DNA of 64,000 nucleotides from Acidobacteriota bacterium (GTDB lineage Bacteria > Acidobacteriota > Blastocatellia > UBA7656), in the NCBI GenBank assembly GCA_040754075.1, contig JBFMDH010000005.1, positions 124,001-188,000 on the forward strand. The letters are read 5' to 3'. Each line of letters starts with the position of its first letter. Within the stretch, counting starts at the first letter, position 1. Shown here in pieces: positions 18,211 to 26,405 of the stretch. The position numbers and the translations under genes are program-made. The notes under the pieces are model-generated. The model saw only the letters and a program-made list of their open reading frames with translations, did no database searches and had not been told where the DNA came from.

Positions 18211-18564
18211 ATGATCATCGAAACCTTGCGCCACTATTGTCTGTCATTGCCACACGCCACCGAAGGCGTACAAGGGGACAGCGATTTACTGTTTCGCCTC
18301 GGCGGAAAAATGTTTGCGGTGACCAATCTCGATGGCACGCCAACTAAAGTGTCATTCAAATGCACGCCCGAAAAATTCGATGAGTTGATTGAAAGCGCCG
18401 GCATCATTCCTGCGCCCTATCTGGCGCGCAATAAATGGGTGATGGTTGAACGCTTGAATGCGCTCAATGATAAAGAACTCAAAGCCTTAATTAAACATTC
18501 ATACGATATGCTTTTTGCGAAATTGCCTAAGAAAATTAAAACCACTTTGATTACGCGATCATAG
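18211..18564 (+). CDS. MmcQ/YjbR family protein
   Basis: 117 residues, 2 bases after the Uma2 gene, so translationally coupled to it. The family pattern is clear: [12 protein letters not shown] near residue 10, [10 protein letters not shown] near 35, [13 protein letters not shown] near 47, and [11 protein letters not shown] near 72, with a final helix pair. YjbR proteins have a double-wing DNA-binding fold of unknown precise role. A strong terminator follows. Confidence 0.85.
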   Translation: MIIETLRHYCLSLPHATEGVQGDSDLLFRLGGKMFAVTNLDGTPTKVSFKCTPEKFDELIESAGIIPAPYLARNKWVMVERLNALNDKELKALIKHSYDMLFAKLPKKIKTTLITRS

Positions 18565-18573
18565 AGAAACTTT

Positions 18574-18606
18574 AAAGCGCAAGTTTTCAAGCTTGCGCTT
18601 TTTTTA
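18574..18606 (+). terminator. rho-independent terminator
   Basis: AAAGCGCAAG at 18574-18583 pairs perfectly with CTTGCGCTTT at 18592-18601, followed by more T. It closes the Uma2-YjbR operon. The next start codon is only 14 bases away, so the downstream gene must have a promoter within or upstream of this hairpin, or depend on readthrough. Confidence 0.88.
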
Positions 18607-18619
18607 TGGAGAAAAATTT

Positions 18620-19798
18620 ATGCAAGCACTTAAAAAGATGAGTCTCACTGAAAACGGTCTGGTTTATGTTGACAGCCAACCGGAACCGGCTATCGGACAC
18701 GCTGATGTGAAGATTCGTATGCAAGCCGCTTCGATTTGCGGCACCGATCAGAGCATTTATCAAATCACTGCGCGACAAGGCATGCGCGACGAGATGTTGA
18801 TTTACAATGGCGGCGATGTGAATCTCTATCAACCCATCGTTGTCGGTCATGAATTTTGCGGCGAAGTGGTTGAAGTCGGCGTTGATGTTCCTGCGGGTTT
18901 GGTACAGGTCGGCGATTATGTCACCAGTGAAATGCACATCAGTTGCGGACATTGTCAACAATGTCGCACAGGCAAACGCCATATCTGTCGCAACACCCGC
19001 GTCAAGGGCGTGCATCTTGATGGCGCGTTTGCCGAATACATCGTCGTGCCTTCGGAAAACGTCATCAACCTTGAACGCTTCGGCGGTCGCGGGGTGATTT
19101 CCCCGCGCATCGGCGCATTTCTTGATGCGCTTGGAAACGCCGTGCATACCGTGAGTGAAGGCGAAGTCGCGGGTAAAACGGTTGCCGTGCTGGGCTGTGG
19201 CGCGCAAGGACTGATGGCAACCGCAGTGGCGCGCACGCTTGGCGCTTCGCGAATTTATGTCACGGATTTTTCCAACCCCACGGGCAGTTTTGATTTGCCG
19301 ACCATGGCAAAGCGCTTTGCACTGGCGAAAGAGATGGGCGCGGATTTTTGCTTCGATATGAACGAAGATGCGTCGCCCGGTCAAAAACCGGAACTCTTTG
19401 AACGCGCGCGCAGCGAACACGGCGGCGGCATCGATGTGATTTTAGAAATGAGCGGCGCGGAATCGGCATATAACGATGCCGGTGTGATTGTTAAAAACGG
19501 CGGCTTGATTGTTTTGCTGGGCATTCCTGCGCGCCCGCTTTCAAATTATGACATCGGCAAATATATCGTCTGGCGCGGCGTGACTATCAAAGGCATTTTC
19601 GGGCGACGAATGTTTGAAACCTGGTATTCGATGCTCGATTTACTGGAAACTGAAAGTTCGGGACTGAAAGCCAAAGTTGAAAAAATTATCGCCCCCGAAA
19701 CTGTCGCGCTGACTAATTTTGAGCGAGGGTTTGAACTCGTGCGCACCCACAAATCGGTCAAACAACTGCTCGTTCTGGATGATAAAACGGTCATTTAA
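18620..19798 (+). CDS. zinc-dependent alcohol dehydrogenase, MDR family
   Basis: 392 residues from the ATG at 18620 with TGGAGA at 18607-18612. Upstream in-frame codons fall inside a terminator and are rejected. Catalytic zinc ligands are in AASICGTDQ (Cys near residue 38) and [14 protein letters not shown] (His-Glu near 75). Structural zinc cysteines are in [16 protein letters not shown] near 112-127. The NAD-binding [13 protein letters not shown] is near 190. The arrangement resembles threonine dehydrogenase-like and 2-deoxy-scyllo-inosamine dehydrogenase-like enzymes. The substrate, a secondary alcohol or polyol, cannot be named. A terminator follows directly. Confidence 0.88.
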   Translation: MQALKKMSLTENGLVYVDSQPEPAIGHADVKIRMQAASICGTDQSIYQITARQGMRDEMLIYNGGDVNLYQPIVVGHEFCGEVVEVGVDVPAGLVQVGDYVTSEMHISCGHCQQCRTGKRHICRNTRVKGVHLDGAFAEYIVVPSENVINLERFGGRGVISPRIGAFLDALGNAVHTVSEGEVAGKTVAVLGCGAQGLMATAVARTLGASRIYVTDFSNPTGSFDLPTMAKRFALAKEMGADFCFDMNEDASPGQKPELFERARSEHGGGIDVILEMSGAESAYNDAGVIVKNGGLIVLLGIPARPLSNYDIGKYIVWRGVTIKGIFGRRMFETWYSMLDLLETESSGLKAKVEKIIAPETVALTNFERGFELVRTHKSVKQLLVLDDKTVI

Positions 19799-19804
19799 CC
19801 ATTG

Positions 19805-19836
19805 AAGGAGCAAGTCAAATGGCTTGCTCCTTTTCT
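19805..19836 (+). terminator. rho-independent terminator
   Basis: AAGGAGCAAG at 19805-19814 pairs with CTTGCTCCTT at 19823-19832, then TTCTTC. It ends the alcohol dehydrogenase gene 6 bases after its stop. Confidence 0.85.
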
Positions 19837-20110
19837 TCGTAACAATCAGCGCTTTTTACCTGTTGAACTCAGCTTTTTTCTCGCCTCTAGCACACCTCAA
19901 TGACATCAATAATATTGATGCCAAAGCCGCAAAGCATCACCGATTCCGTCGATTTACCCGTTTTGTTTCTGATAGTTACAGTTGATTTTCAACACTTACG
20001 GGAAGTCGGGTTTTGTAAGAAATTCGCAAGAAGTCCTGATAAGCTTTGCAATTTTAAAAGTAAGGTCAGGCAAAGCGACCCGAGAAGCGGTTTTGCGCCG
20101 GTGGGGAGGG
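19837..20110. other. intergenic, no gene seen
   Basis: This AT-rich stretch between the terminator and the promoter of the 3D-domain gene contains only short low-quality frames. It probably holds upstream promoter elements. No repeats were noticed. Confidence 0.4.
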
Positions 20111-20138
20111 TAGACAAGGATTTTTCGGGTGATATACT
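20111..20138 (+). promoter_or_regulatory. sigma-70-type promoter for the 3D-domain gene
   Basis: TAGACA at 20111-20116 and TATACT at 20133-20138 are separated by 16 bases, a good housekeeping-type promoter. Transcription would start near 20145, giving a leader of about 155 bases before the start codon at 20302. Confidence 0.6.
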
Positions 20139-20301
20139 GTGGCTTCGTTTGACCCCACAGATGTATTAGGACAACAAAAACGAAAGATTAGTCAACGGAA
20201 GCGCACGGCTCGGATGTCTGGCAGGTGTAAAAGTCCGGTGCGATTCCGGTCTTGGTTGATTCCAGGTCGTGCAAGGCATTAACCAAATTTCAGGAAAGTG
20301 C
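20139..20301 (+). ncRNA. candidate structured 5' leader (possible riboswitch)
   Basis: The leader can fold into a stacked stem: GCACG 20203-20207 with CGTGC 20268-20272, CTGG 20218-20221 with CCAG 20262-20265, and CCGG 20235-20238 with CCGG 20246-20249 around the loop TGCGATT. A competing stem pairs TTGGTT 20252-20257 with AACCAA 20281-20286, ending just before the ribosome binding site CAGGAAAG. The two folds exclude one another. The loop region AAGTCCGGTGCGATTCCGG has slight similarity to part of cobalamin riboswitches, but no B12 box is visible. No known class was matched. Confidence 0.4.
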
Positions 20302-21030
20302 ATGAATCAAATAACCAACACTGGTTTTAACAAAACCCTCTCTACTTTTTCAATTCTAGCCCTCTTATCAGGAGGTTCATTAATCACCACAGGTCTTTCG
20401 ACCGCCCATGCAGAAGGTAAAAAAAATTCGGCACAGGTTGCCAAAGTGGCTGTACCGGCTCAGGTAGAAATCGAAGATGAAGAGACCATGGAACTACCGG
20501 GCATTTTTAAAACCCTGCCCGCCGAAGGCGCTGAATCCACCCAAAAGCAGACTTCACATCATCTTGCTAAACGTCAATCCGACGCGCAGTTTTCAGCCGA
20601 CTTAAATAAAGTGGCATGGCTTGCGCCAAAACGTCTGGAAAAGAAAGAAGAGAGTAACTCACTTCCAAGACGCGCCGATAAACGCGAAAATGATTTAATT
20701 ATCGCCAACAAGCCCGAAGCCAAAACCATCATTATCCCTAAAACGATTACCAGCAAAGAAGCAGGCGAATTTCATGCGACCGCTTATTGTTTGAAAGGTC
20801 GCACCGCCACAGGCGAATATGTTCGCAGAGGCATTGTCGCCGCCGACCCCAAAATTTTACCGCTTGGCACCCTGGTACACATCGAAGCCGGTAAATATTC
20901 CGGCGTGTATAAAGTCGCTGATACAGGTGGGGCAATCCGTGGTCGCCGCATCGATATTTATGTTCCGTCTTATTCGGAAGCCGTGTCATTCGGCAGAAAG
21001 AAAATCAAAATCAAAGTTCTCGGTCGTTAA
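20302..21030 (+). CDS. secreted 3D-domain protein (cell-wall acting)
   Basis: 242 residues, starting at ATG 20302 after CAGGAAAG. A signal peptide is followed by an AEGKK cleavage region near residue 33. Residues about 35-150 are a charged, low-complexity linker. The C-terminal 90 residues are a 3D domain: FHATAYCLKGRTATGEYVR near 157, VAADPKILPLGTLVHIE near 180, VADTGGAIRGRRIDIYV near 210, holding the three aspartates that name the family. Related domains occur in MltA-type lytic transglycosylases and in resuscitation-promoting factors. A peptidoglycan role is inferred. Its leader RNA looks regulated. Confidence 0.88.
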   Translation: MNQITNTGFNKTLSTFSILALLSGGSLITTGLSTAHAEGKKNSAQVAKVAVPAQVEIEDEETMELPGIFKTLPAEGAESTQKQTSHHLAKRQSDAQFSADLNKVAWLAPKRLEKKEESNSLPRRADKRENDLIIANKPEAKTIIIPKTITSKEAGEFHATAYCLKGRTATGEYVRRGIVAADPKILPLGTLVHIEAGKYSGVYKVADTGGAIRGRRIDIYVPSYSEAVSFGRKKIKIKVLGR

Positions 21031-21046
21031 GCTGCGCCAGCTGGCG

Positions 21047-21092
21047 AAAAAATATCCCGCCATCGAAGGGCTTCGATGGCGGGATATTTTTT
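21047..21092. terminator. bidirectional terminator, 21-bp perfect stem
   Basis: Bases 21047-21067 and 21072-21092 are exact reverse complements with a GGGC loop at 21068-21071. The stem has A and T runs at its ends, so it works in both directions. It separates the 3D-domain gene from the convergent RNA-binding protein gene. Confidence 0.92.
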
Positions 21093-21130
21093 TGTTGCCT
21101 GGTGGTCTGGAACCCCTGAACCGGTAAATA

Positions 21131-21163
21131 AAAAAGGCTGGATGCAAATCCAGCCCTTTTTAC
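21131..21163 (-). terminator. rho-independent terminator of the RRM gene
   Basis: On the minus strand GGCTGGAT pairs with ATCCAGCC around a 4-base loop and is followed by a run of T. It lies about 20 bases past the stop of the RNA-binding protein gene. Confidence 0.85.
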
Positions 21164-21180
21164 ATCGAGTTCTTTCGCAA

Positions 21181-21549
21181 CTACCAACGTGGTTCGCGAT
21201 TAAATCCACCGCGACCGCCGCCGCCGCCGTTACCACGTCCGCCACGACCACCGCCGAATCCACCGCCACGATTACCGCCGAATCCGCGACCGCCGCCACC
21301 GCTACGTTCCTGACGGGGACGCGCTTCGTTGACATTGATGTTGCGCCCATTGAATTCATACCCGTTGAACTGCTCAATCGCTTTGTTGCCTGCATCATCA
21401 CTCATTTCAACAAACGCGAAACCCCTTGAACGACCGGTTTCTCTGTCGGTCACAATTGATGCCGATTCAACCTGCCCGACCTGAGAAAATAGATTCAACA
21501 GTTCATCTTCTGTCGTCTGATACGACAGATTGCCTACAAATATTTTCAT
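21181..21549 (-). CDS. RRM RNA-binding protein with RGG-like glycine-rich tail
   Basis: 122 residues. Residues 1-80 are a single RNA recognition motif with RNP2 (KIFVGNL, residues 2-8) and RNP1 (SRGFAFVEM, near 41-49), including the two aromatic residues that stack on RNA. Residues about 84-122 are an Arg/Gly repeat tail. Such proteins are known as cold-inducible Rbp proteins in cyanobacteria and occur in many bacteria, where they act as RNA chaperones. AGGAGA precedes the start. The 240-base region upstream (21550-21790) has no gene and may be a long leader, as is usual for cold-regulated genes. Confidence 0.93.
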   Translation of the reverse strand: MKIFVGNLSYQTTEDELLNLFSQVGQVESASIVTDRETGRSRGFAFVEMSDDAGNKAIEQFNGYEFNGRNINVNEARPRQERSGGGGRGFGGNRGGGFGGGRGGRGNGGGGGRGGFNREPRW

Positions 21550-21790
21550 ACTGACTCTCTCCTGAATGTCTATACAGACTAGCTAGGGGAACTCGGTTTA
21601 GCTATCCGGCGGGAAAAATGAGTCGTGGACTCCGATACACTTCCGAACAGGGAAAACGTGCTCCAAACACCAAACACTCACAGCAGCCTGAACGCGCTGC
21701 CAACACGAACCCATTTAGGCTAGCAGTACAACTTAATTTTGTCGAGGCTTATGTTTCGCGAGAAGGCGAAATGTCCGACAGGCAAAACTC

Positions 21791-24025
21791 TCACTTTATC
21801 GTCAGCAAAATTTCCGACGCCCCATCAGCCACGCGATTGCCGGTAAAATCTTCGGCAATGATTTTTAAAATATAATTACCCGGCGCAATCAATGATGTGC
21901 GAAGCCATCCCGGCTGCGCCTGCCCATCACGAACCCGATTGGTCACCAGGTATTTGAATTTTGTTGGCGTTCCATAGGCGCTCACCCCGCTGCCTTCAGC
22001 ATAAGCAAGCTTTACGGCATCCATTGCCGCAGGCAGACGATTGAATTCGATATTAATCAGCGGCTGTTCAAAACCTTTCACTGGCGCGCGCGTGTCGGTC
22101 AACAACTGATAACCCACGCGATAGAGTCCCAGTTTGCGGCTCGCGCCATTGCCATCGATGCGATCATAAGCGGTCACCTGAATCGCCACATCGCCGGTGA
22201 TAACCAAACGCCCCTGCGATTTTTCTTTAAACGGTTTGCCATCAGGCGAAGTGATTTCAATGCCATTTGGTTCAATAACGGGCGCAACCGTGTCTTTGAA
22301 ATTTGCAAAGGGAAAAGCGATGGCGTTGGCTTCACCATTGCGCGGGCCGACATTCATGTGAACATGATTCAAGCGATTCAAGGTGCCGATAAAATCGCCA
22401 ACGCGAAATCGCGTGCCGCGCCTGACGCGCACACCGATTAACTTACTACCTGAATCAAGCGATAGATTTTTACTCGTATCGAATCGCGGTTTGAATTTAG
22501 CATCTAAAATTTCGTCTTTTGCAGTTCGCCCAATGCGAATGTGTATGTAGCTGATCAAACCGACGCGCAAGCCTTCACCGGTATCATTAAAGCCCCAGTT
22601 GGCAATCGGCGCAGTCACTTTTTCATCCATCACCGACAAACAGTTGTCGCCCATTTTACCGACCACGTCGAGTCCGCTATGAAAATGATCGCGCGCTTCA
22701 CCGTTGAACCAGCCGCGCACTTCCCCGACCACACCGGCAAACTCATGCCACTCGCTTTGCGGACTGAGCGGATAAGGAAACGGCGAAGCGATGTTCAATA
22801 CTTCTTTATCAATTCTCGGAATCGCCGTTTCAATCTGTTGCGAGTTGCCATTCGCTTCGTTGTTTATTGCCGGTTGAATAAACGGCGCATCTGCGCGATC
22901 TGAATTTTGCGCAATTGAATTATTAGTTCCCGGCGCGACTTTGCGAATTAAAAAATTATTGCTGTCGGCGACGAACAGATTTCCTTCGCGATCAAGCGCA
23001 ATCCCCGAAATGCCGTTGAACTTTGCCTGTTCGCCGATGCCTTCATTAAAGCCCGAGGTGAATCCCGCATAAATCGTTAATGAGCTTTCGGGAGACAAGC
23101 GATAAACGCGACCGTTGCCGCTGCTTGCGATAAATAGAAATCCGTCGTGAGTTAAAGCGAGTCCGACAGGTTGGCGAATCGGCTTATCGGCATTCGCTTC
23201 ATCATTATTTTGCAAGCCGCCCGCAATCGTCGTTACTTCACCCTGTTTACTGATTTTCCTGATGGCGTCGTTGCCGGTGTCGGCGACAAAAATATTGCCG
23301 AGTTTATCGACGGCAATGCCGCCTGGCGTATCAAACATCGCGCTTTGCGCTTCGCCGTCCTGATAACCGGCAGCGCCCGTTCCGGCAAGTGTCGTCACTT
23401 CCCCGTCTTTAGAAATTTTTCTAATCCGGTCGTTATAGGTGTCCGCGACATACACAACGCCCTCTTCATCAACCGCTACGCCGATGGGCGAATCAAACTC
23501 GGCTTCGCTTGCGCTGCCATCTTTGAAGCCGGTGTTTCCGGTTCCTGCAAGCGTCGTAACCTGACCTTTTTTATCGAGTTTGCGAAGTCGATTGTTCGAG
23601 GTATCGGCAATGATGAGATTGCCATTGTTATCAAAGGCAATCGCCGAGGGCGTGTTGAATTTCGCTTGACCAGCCGAACCGTCATTAAATCCTTCATCAA
23701 AACCGGCAACGGTTTCGACATTGCCTTGCGCGTTGATGCGACGAATACAGTTGCACTGACCGGCGTCTGCAACGTAGATATTGCCATCATCGTCAACCGC
23801 GATGCCGAACGGGTCACTAAACGCCGCCTGTCGCGCCTGTCCATTTTCAACGCCCGTGTAACCGGCTCCCGCAAGTGTCAACACCTGTCCGATTGCCTGG
23901 GGGTTTGTCGGAACTTGCTTTTTAAAAACCAACCGATAGACGGCAAAAGCAGCAGCGAGAATGAAAATAAAAACCAGAAGAAAAACTATTTTTCGCGCAG
24001 GTGATGAAGATTTCCAGATTGGCAT
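21791..24025 (-). CDS. membrane-anchored NHL beta-propeller fused to a LytM/M23-like domain
   Basis: 744 residues. A membrane anchor lies at residues 12-32. Residues about 45-370 carry six NHL repeats (FGIAVDDDGNIYVADAG, IGVAVDEEGVVYVADTY and similar) that form a propeller. After a Ser/Asn-rich linker, residues about 425-570 resemble an M23 peptidase: HSGLD near 444 gives the first His and Asp, and HVHM near 551 gives the HxH motif, with GVRVRRGTRFRVGDFIG between. A C-terminal beta domain follows. Whether it is active is open, because spacing differs from standard lysostaphin-type enzymes. It would sit at the inner membrane facing the periplasm and could act on peptidoglycan or be a catalytically dead binder. 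Confidence 0.75.
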   Translation of the reverse strand: MPIWKSSSPARKIVFLLVFIFILAAAFAVYRLVFKKQVPTNPQAIGQVLTLAGAGYTGVENGQARQAAFSDPFGIAVDDDGNIYVADAGQCNCIRRINAQGNVETVAGFDEGFNDGSAGQAKFNTPSAIAFDNNGNLIIADTSNNRLRKLDKKGQVTTLAGTGNTGFKDGSASEAEFDSPIGVAVDEEGVVYVADTYNDRIRKISKDGEVTTLAGTGAAGYQDGEAQSAMFDTPGGIAVDKLGNIFVADTGNDAIRKISKQGEVTTIAGGLQNNDEANADKPIRQPVGLALTHDGFLFIASSGNGRVYRLSPESSLTIYAGFTSGFNEGIGEQAKFNGISGIALDREGNLFVADSNNFLIRKVAPGTNNSIAQNSDRADAPFIQPAINNEANGNSQQIETAIPRIDKEVLNIASPFPYPLSPQSEWHEFAGVVGEVRGWFNGEARDHFHSGLDVVGKMGDNCLSVMDEKVTAPIANWGFNDTGEGLRVGLISYIHIRIGRTAKDEILDAKFKPRFDTSKNLSLDSGSKLIGVRVRRGTRFRVGDFIGTLNRLNHVHMNVGPRNGEANAIAFPFANFKDTVAPVIEPNGIEITSPDGKPFKEKSQGRLVITGDVAIQVTAYDRIDGNGASRKLGLYRVGYQLLTDTRAPVKGFEQPLINIEFNRLPAAMDAVKLAYAEGSGVSAYGTPTKFKYLVTNRVRDGQAQPGWLRTSLIAPGNYILKIIAEDFTGNRVADGASEILLTIK

Positions 24026-24113
24026 AGATTGAATTTATCGGGACAAAAAATCTCTATTAAGAAACGCGAAAAAGTTTTTCATATTTTATCCGCCAAGCCA
24101 ACTGTAAAAGCTG

Positions 24114-24150
24114 AAAAAAAGTGAGCCGCAAATTTTTCAACTTGCGACTC
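24114..24150 (-). terminator. rho-independent terminator
   Basis: On the minus strand GAGTCGCAAG-type and TTGCGGCTC arms pair with one mismatch, followed by seven T. It lies downstream of the gene ending at 24308 and upstream of the NHL gene, so it separates two transcription units on the same strand. Confidence 0.75.
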
Positions 24151-24307
24151 GTTTGAGGGTGGTTGAATTGAGCACAGCTCGTTCTTCGAGATTAATCGAG
24201 AGTTTGCCAATAAGCGATTTACCAGAGAGAACCTGTCTCTGCCAATCTCATAAGGTTCAATTTAGCAGTTCTTTGTCGGGCTGTTGATGCTTAGCCTCGC
24301 AGAAACC

Positions 24308-24817
24308 TCAGTCGACGATCACCGCCAATAGCTTCTCGTCATAATAGATGCGCGCCGGCAGGCGCACTTTACCGTTCAGCGCATAAAACTCTTTGAGGTG
24401 CGCAGAGGGCGCGATATTTCTTTCAACAGCCGGCCAATACTTATCGCCGGATTGAATAGCCAGCACGTCAACTTGCGTGTTGTCGCTTCCGACAAACGAG
24501 AGTTTTTGCGGAGAAAAGGTCGTAAATCCCGTCCCTGTATTTTCCACTTGCGCCTCCACAGAGCCATTGCCGAGTTTCATGAAACTACCTCTAAACTCCG
24601 CAAAGGTGAACTTCAACGATCCAACAACAAGTGGCATACGCTCTAGCTCTGAGGTGCGAATGCGAATGGGCTGCTGAGCGGCAGATGATGTAACCAACGC
24701 TACAAACAGGACGAGAATGCCCGCAGTCAGTGATTGTCTACGCAGGTTTCGCCGTCTCTGCTTGAGGCAGTCATCAGCGCGCCGGTTTATGGGCATTGTC
24801 GAGTTATGCAATTTCAT
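24308..24817 (-). CDS. secreted protein of unknown function
   Basis: 169 residues. The start at 24817 has a perfect AAGGAGG 8 bases upstream. The N-terminus is long and basic (RRADDCLKQRRRNLRRQ) before a hydrophobic segment LTAGILVLFVALVTSSAAQQ, a signal peptide of extended form. The mature 125 residues look like a beta-sandwich, with GNGSVEAQVENTGTGFTTFS suggesting a transglutaminase-like or CARDB-like fold. No family is recognised. It lies 33 bases after the next gene upstream in the same direction, so the pair form an operon. Confidence 0.65.
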   Translation of the reverse strand: MKLHNSTMPINRRADDCLKQRRRNLRRQSLTAGILVLFVALVTSSAAQQPIRIRTSELERMPLVVGSLKFTFAEFRGSFMKLGNGSVEAQVENTGTGFTTFSPQKLSFVGSDNTQVDVLAIQSGDKYWPAVERNIAPSAHLKEFYALNGKVRLPARIYYDEKLLAVIVD

Positions 24818-24850
24818 GCAACGACCTCCTTGCCGCAGAACTTACTGCGG

Positions 24851-26275
24851 TTATTCATCAAACAATCCATCTATCACAAACAGTCCTTCATGCGCTGCGC
24901 TGCCTTCGCCAACCGTGCCGCGCAGCAGCAGCGAGCCGGTGTCGCTGAGCTTGAGCGGCGAAAAATCGCGCACGACCTGTCCATCGGTTGTGGCGTCACC
25001 TTCAACCAACACCAGTTCGGTCTCAAAAACATCCGGTTTCCCAATGGTGACTTTACGAGTCCAGAGCCATAACGCTGAGCGGCTTCCACTGAGCTTGACG
25101 ATAGATACAATCCCGGACGGGTAGCGCTGTGTACTGTCAGCAAAGGGGAAAACCGCATTAGACACAGGAGGGCTAAAGCTTTGCATCGTTTCGCCGGGCA
25201 GACCGGGAGCCGCATCACCCGCGGCAGCAATGACAGATGCACCGCCAAGCACATTGCGCACGGCAATCGCACTTATCCCTCCTTTGAGGACAACCGATGC
25301 GATTGAGACCTGAAAAGTTATCGCCGGTGGAGTTAAGATTTGCTTTATTCTAGGAAATCCTTCGATCTTTCCTTTTGTCCTGAAGTTACTGCCGGAAATA
25401 ATGTTGCCAGCAATCAGAATCACATCCTTGTAGTTCTTGCCATTGGTGAGATCGTGCATATCGGCTACTGCACACACAGCCTCACCGCCCGACTGAGAAA
25501 TTACGAAGTCTTTCACTTCAGCATTGCCCAATACATCGCCAGTAGTTACTTCTATCGGTGACACCGCATCGGAAGTTACGACGATTGATTTGCTGCCTTC
25601 TTCCATCAGCGCAAGGAAGGTTAGAAAGTAACCACCTCCTCGATCTCCTCTCTCAGCAATGAGGGTCGGTTGGGCAAAGGACTTGTAGGTAAATCCTCGC
25701 GGAGACTTGCCGCCTGCAAGCGCAATCACCTGTATTCCATCAGGCTTCAACAGGAATAATCCTTCTGATGCAGATTGACCCTCTAACTCGGCTCGAAACA
25801 GTAGAAGAGCGAAATCTGCGTTGTGGAAGCCATAGAATGATCTATCAATCTCATCGAACTTCTTGTATGTGCTTCCATCCGGCGCTTGGTCTCCTGATCG
25901 CAAAAGCACCTGAACCGTGTCACCTGATTTGAGCAGAATCGCGCTGCTTGCCGATGAATCTGACAGCATTGCGCTGAAAGCCACGTCGCCGGAATTATCC
26001 ACGGCGGCAGAGATGATCTTCGAGTAGGTTCCGCCGACCTCGGCAGGCGCGGGGTCAGACTCTAACGCGATTAAATGCGCGTTGTTGGCGGCAGTTGTTG
26101 CAGAAGCGTTCCTGGTTGCTGGCGCAATGATGGCTGTAGTCATGGCAATTACTCCTAATGTCAAAAAGATGTTCCTCGATTTGCCGCAAGCCCCGGCAAA
26201 TACTCGACGCCATCTTCGCGTCATCATATCGCCTGCGGCTCGTCGGGTTTCTGTTTCTCTATTGCTTGAGATCAT
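24851..26275 (-). CDS. secreted beta-repeat protein (DUF7453-like)
   Basis: 474 residues from the ATG at 26275, which has GGAGG 10 bases upstream; a GTG nine bases earlier is too close to that site. A signal sequence follows an arginine-rich N-terminus (NIFLTLGVIAMTTAIIAPAT). The mature part repeats a pattern of the form AAVDNSGDVAFSAML followed by ILLKSGDTVQVLLRSGDQAPDG. This is like the bacterial secreted beta-propeller proteins carrying 'N..G.VAF.A' repeats. No enzymatic residues are recognised. It is the middle gene of a group with a small Tat protein upstream, now separated from it by an IS630 insertion. Confidence 0.65.
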   Translation of the reverse strand: MISSNRETETRRAAGDMMTRRWRRVFAGACGKSRNIFLTLGVIAMTTAIIAPATRNASATTAANNAHLIALESDPAPAEVGGTYSKIISAAVDNSGDVAFSAMLSDSSASSAILLKSGDTVQVLLRSGDQAPDGSTYKKFDEIDRSFYGFHNADFALLLFRAELEGQSASEGLFLLKPDGIQVIALAGGKSPRGFTYKSFAQPTLIAERGDRGGGYFLTFLALMEEGSKSIVVTSDAVSPIEVTTGDVLGNAEVKDFVISQSGGEAVCAVADMHDLTNGKNYKDVILIAGNIISGSNFRTKGKIEGFPRIKQILTPPAITFQVSIASVVLKGGISAIAVRNVLGGASVIAAAGDAAPGLPGETMQSFSPPVSNAVFPFADSTQRYPSGIVSIVKLSGSRSALWLWTRKVTIGKPDVFETELVLVEGDATTDGQVVRDFSPLKLSDTGSLLLRGTVGEGSAAHEGLFVIDGLFDE

Positions 26276-26405
26276 CGGACGCACACCTCCTTTCGTCCTT
26301 GTCGGTAGCCGAATCGAAGGGGCATTTAGTGTACCGTCTTCAAGCGGCTTGTGAGTTGAGGAAGAACTGCTTGATTAAAGTCGGCGCTCTCTAATCAAGG
26401 TTCTA

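Noticed and set aside
20203-20272. Cobalamin riboswitch
   Set aside because: Only a short GGTGCGATTCC-like segment matches; the B12 box and the expected stems are absent.
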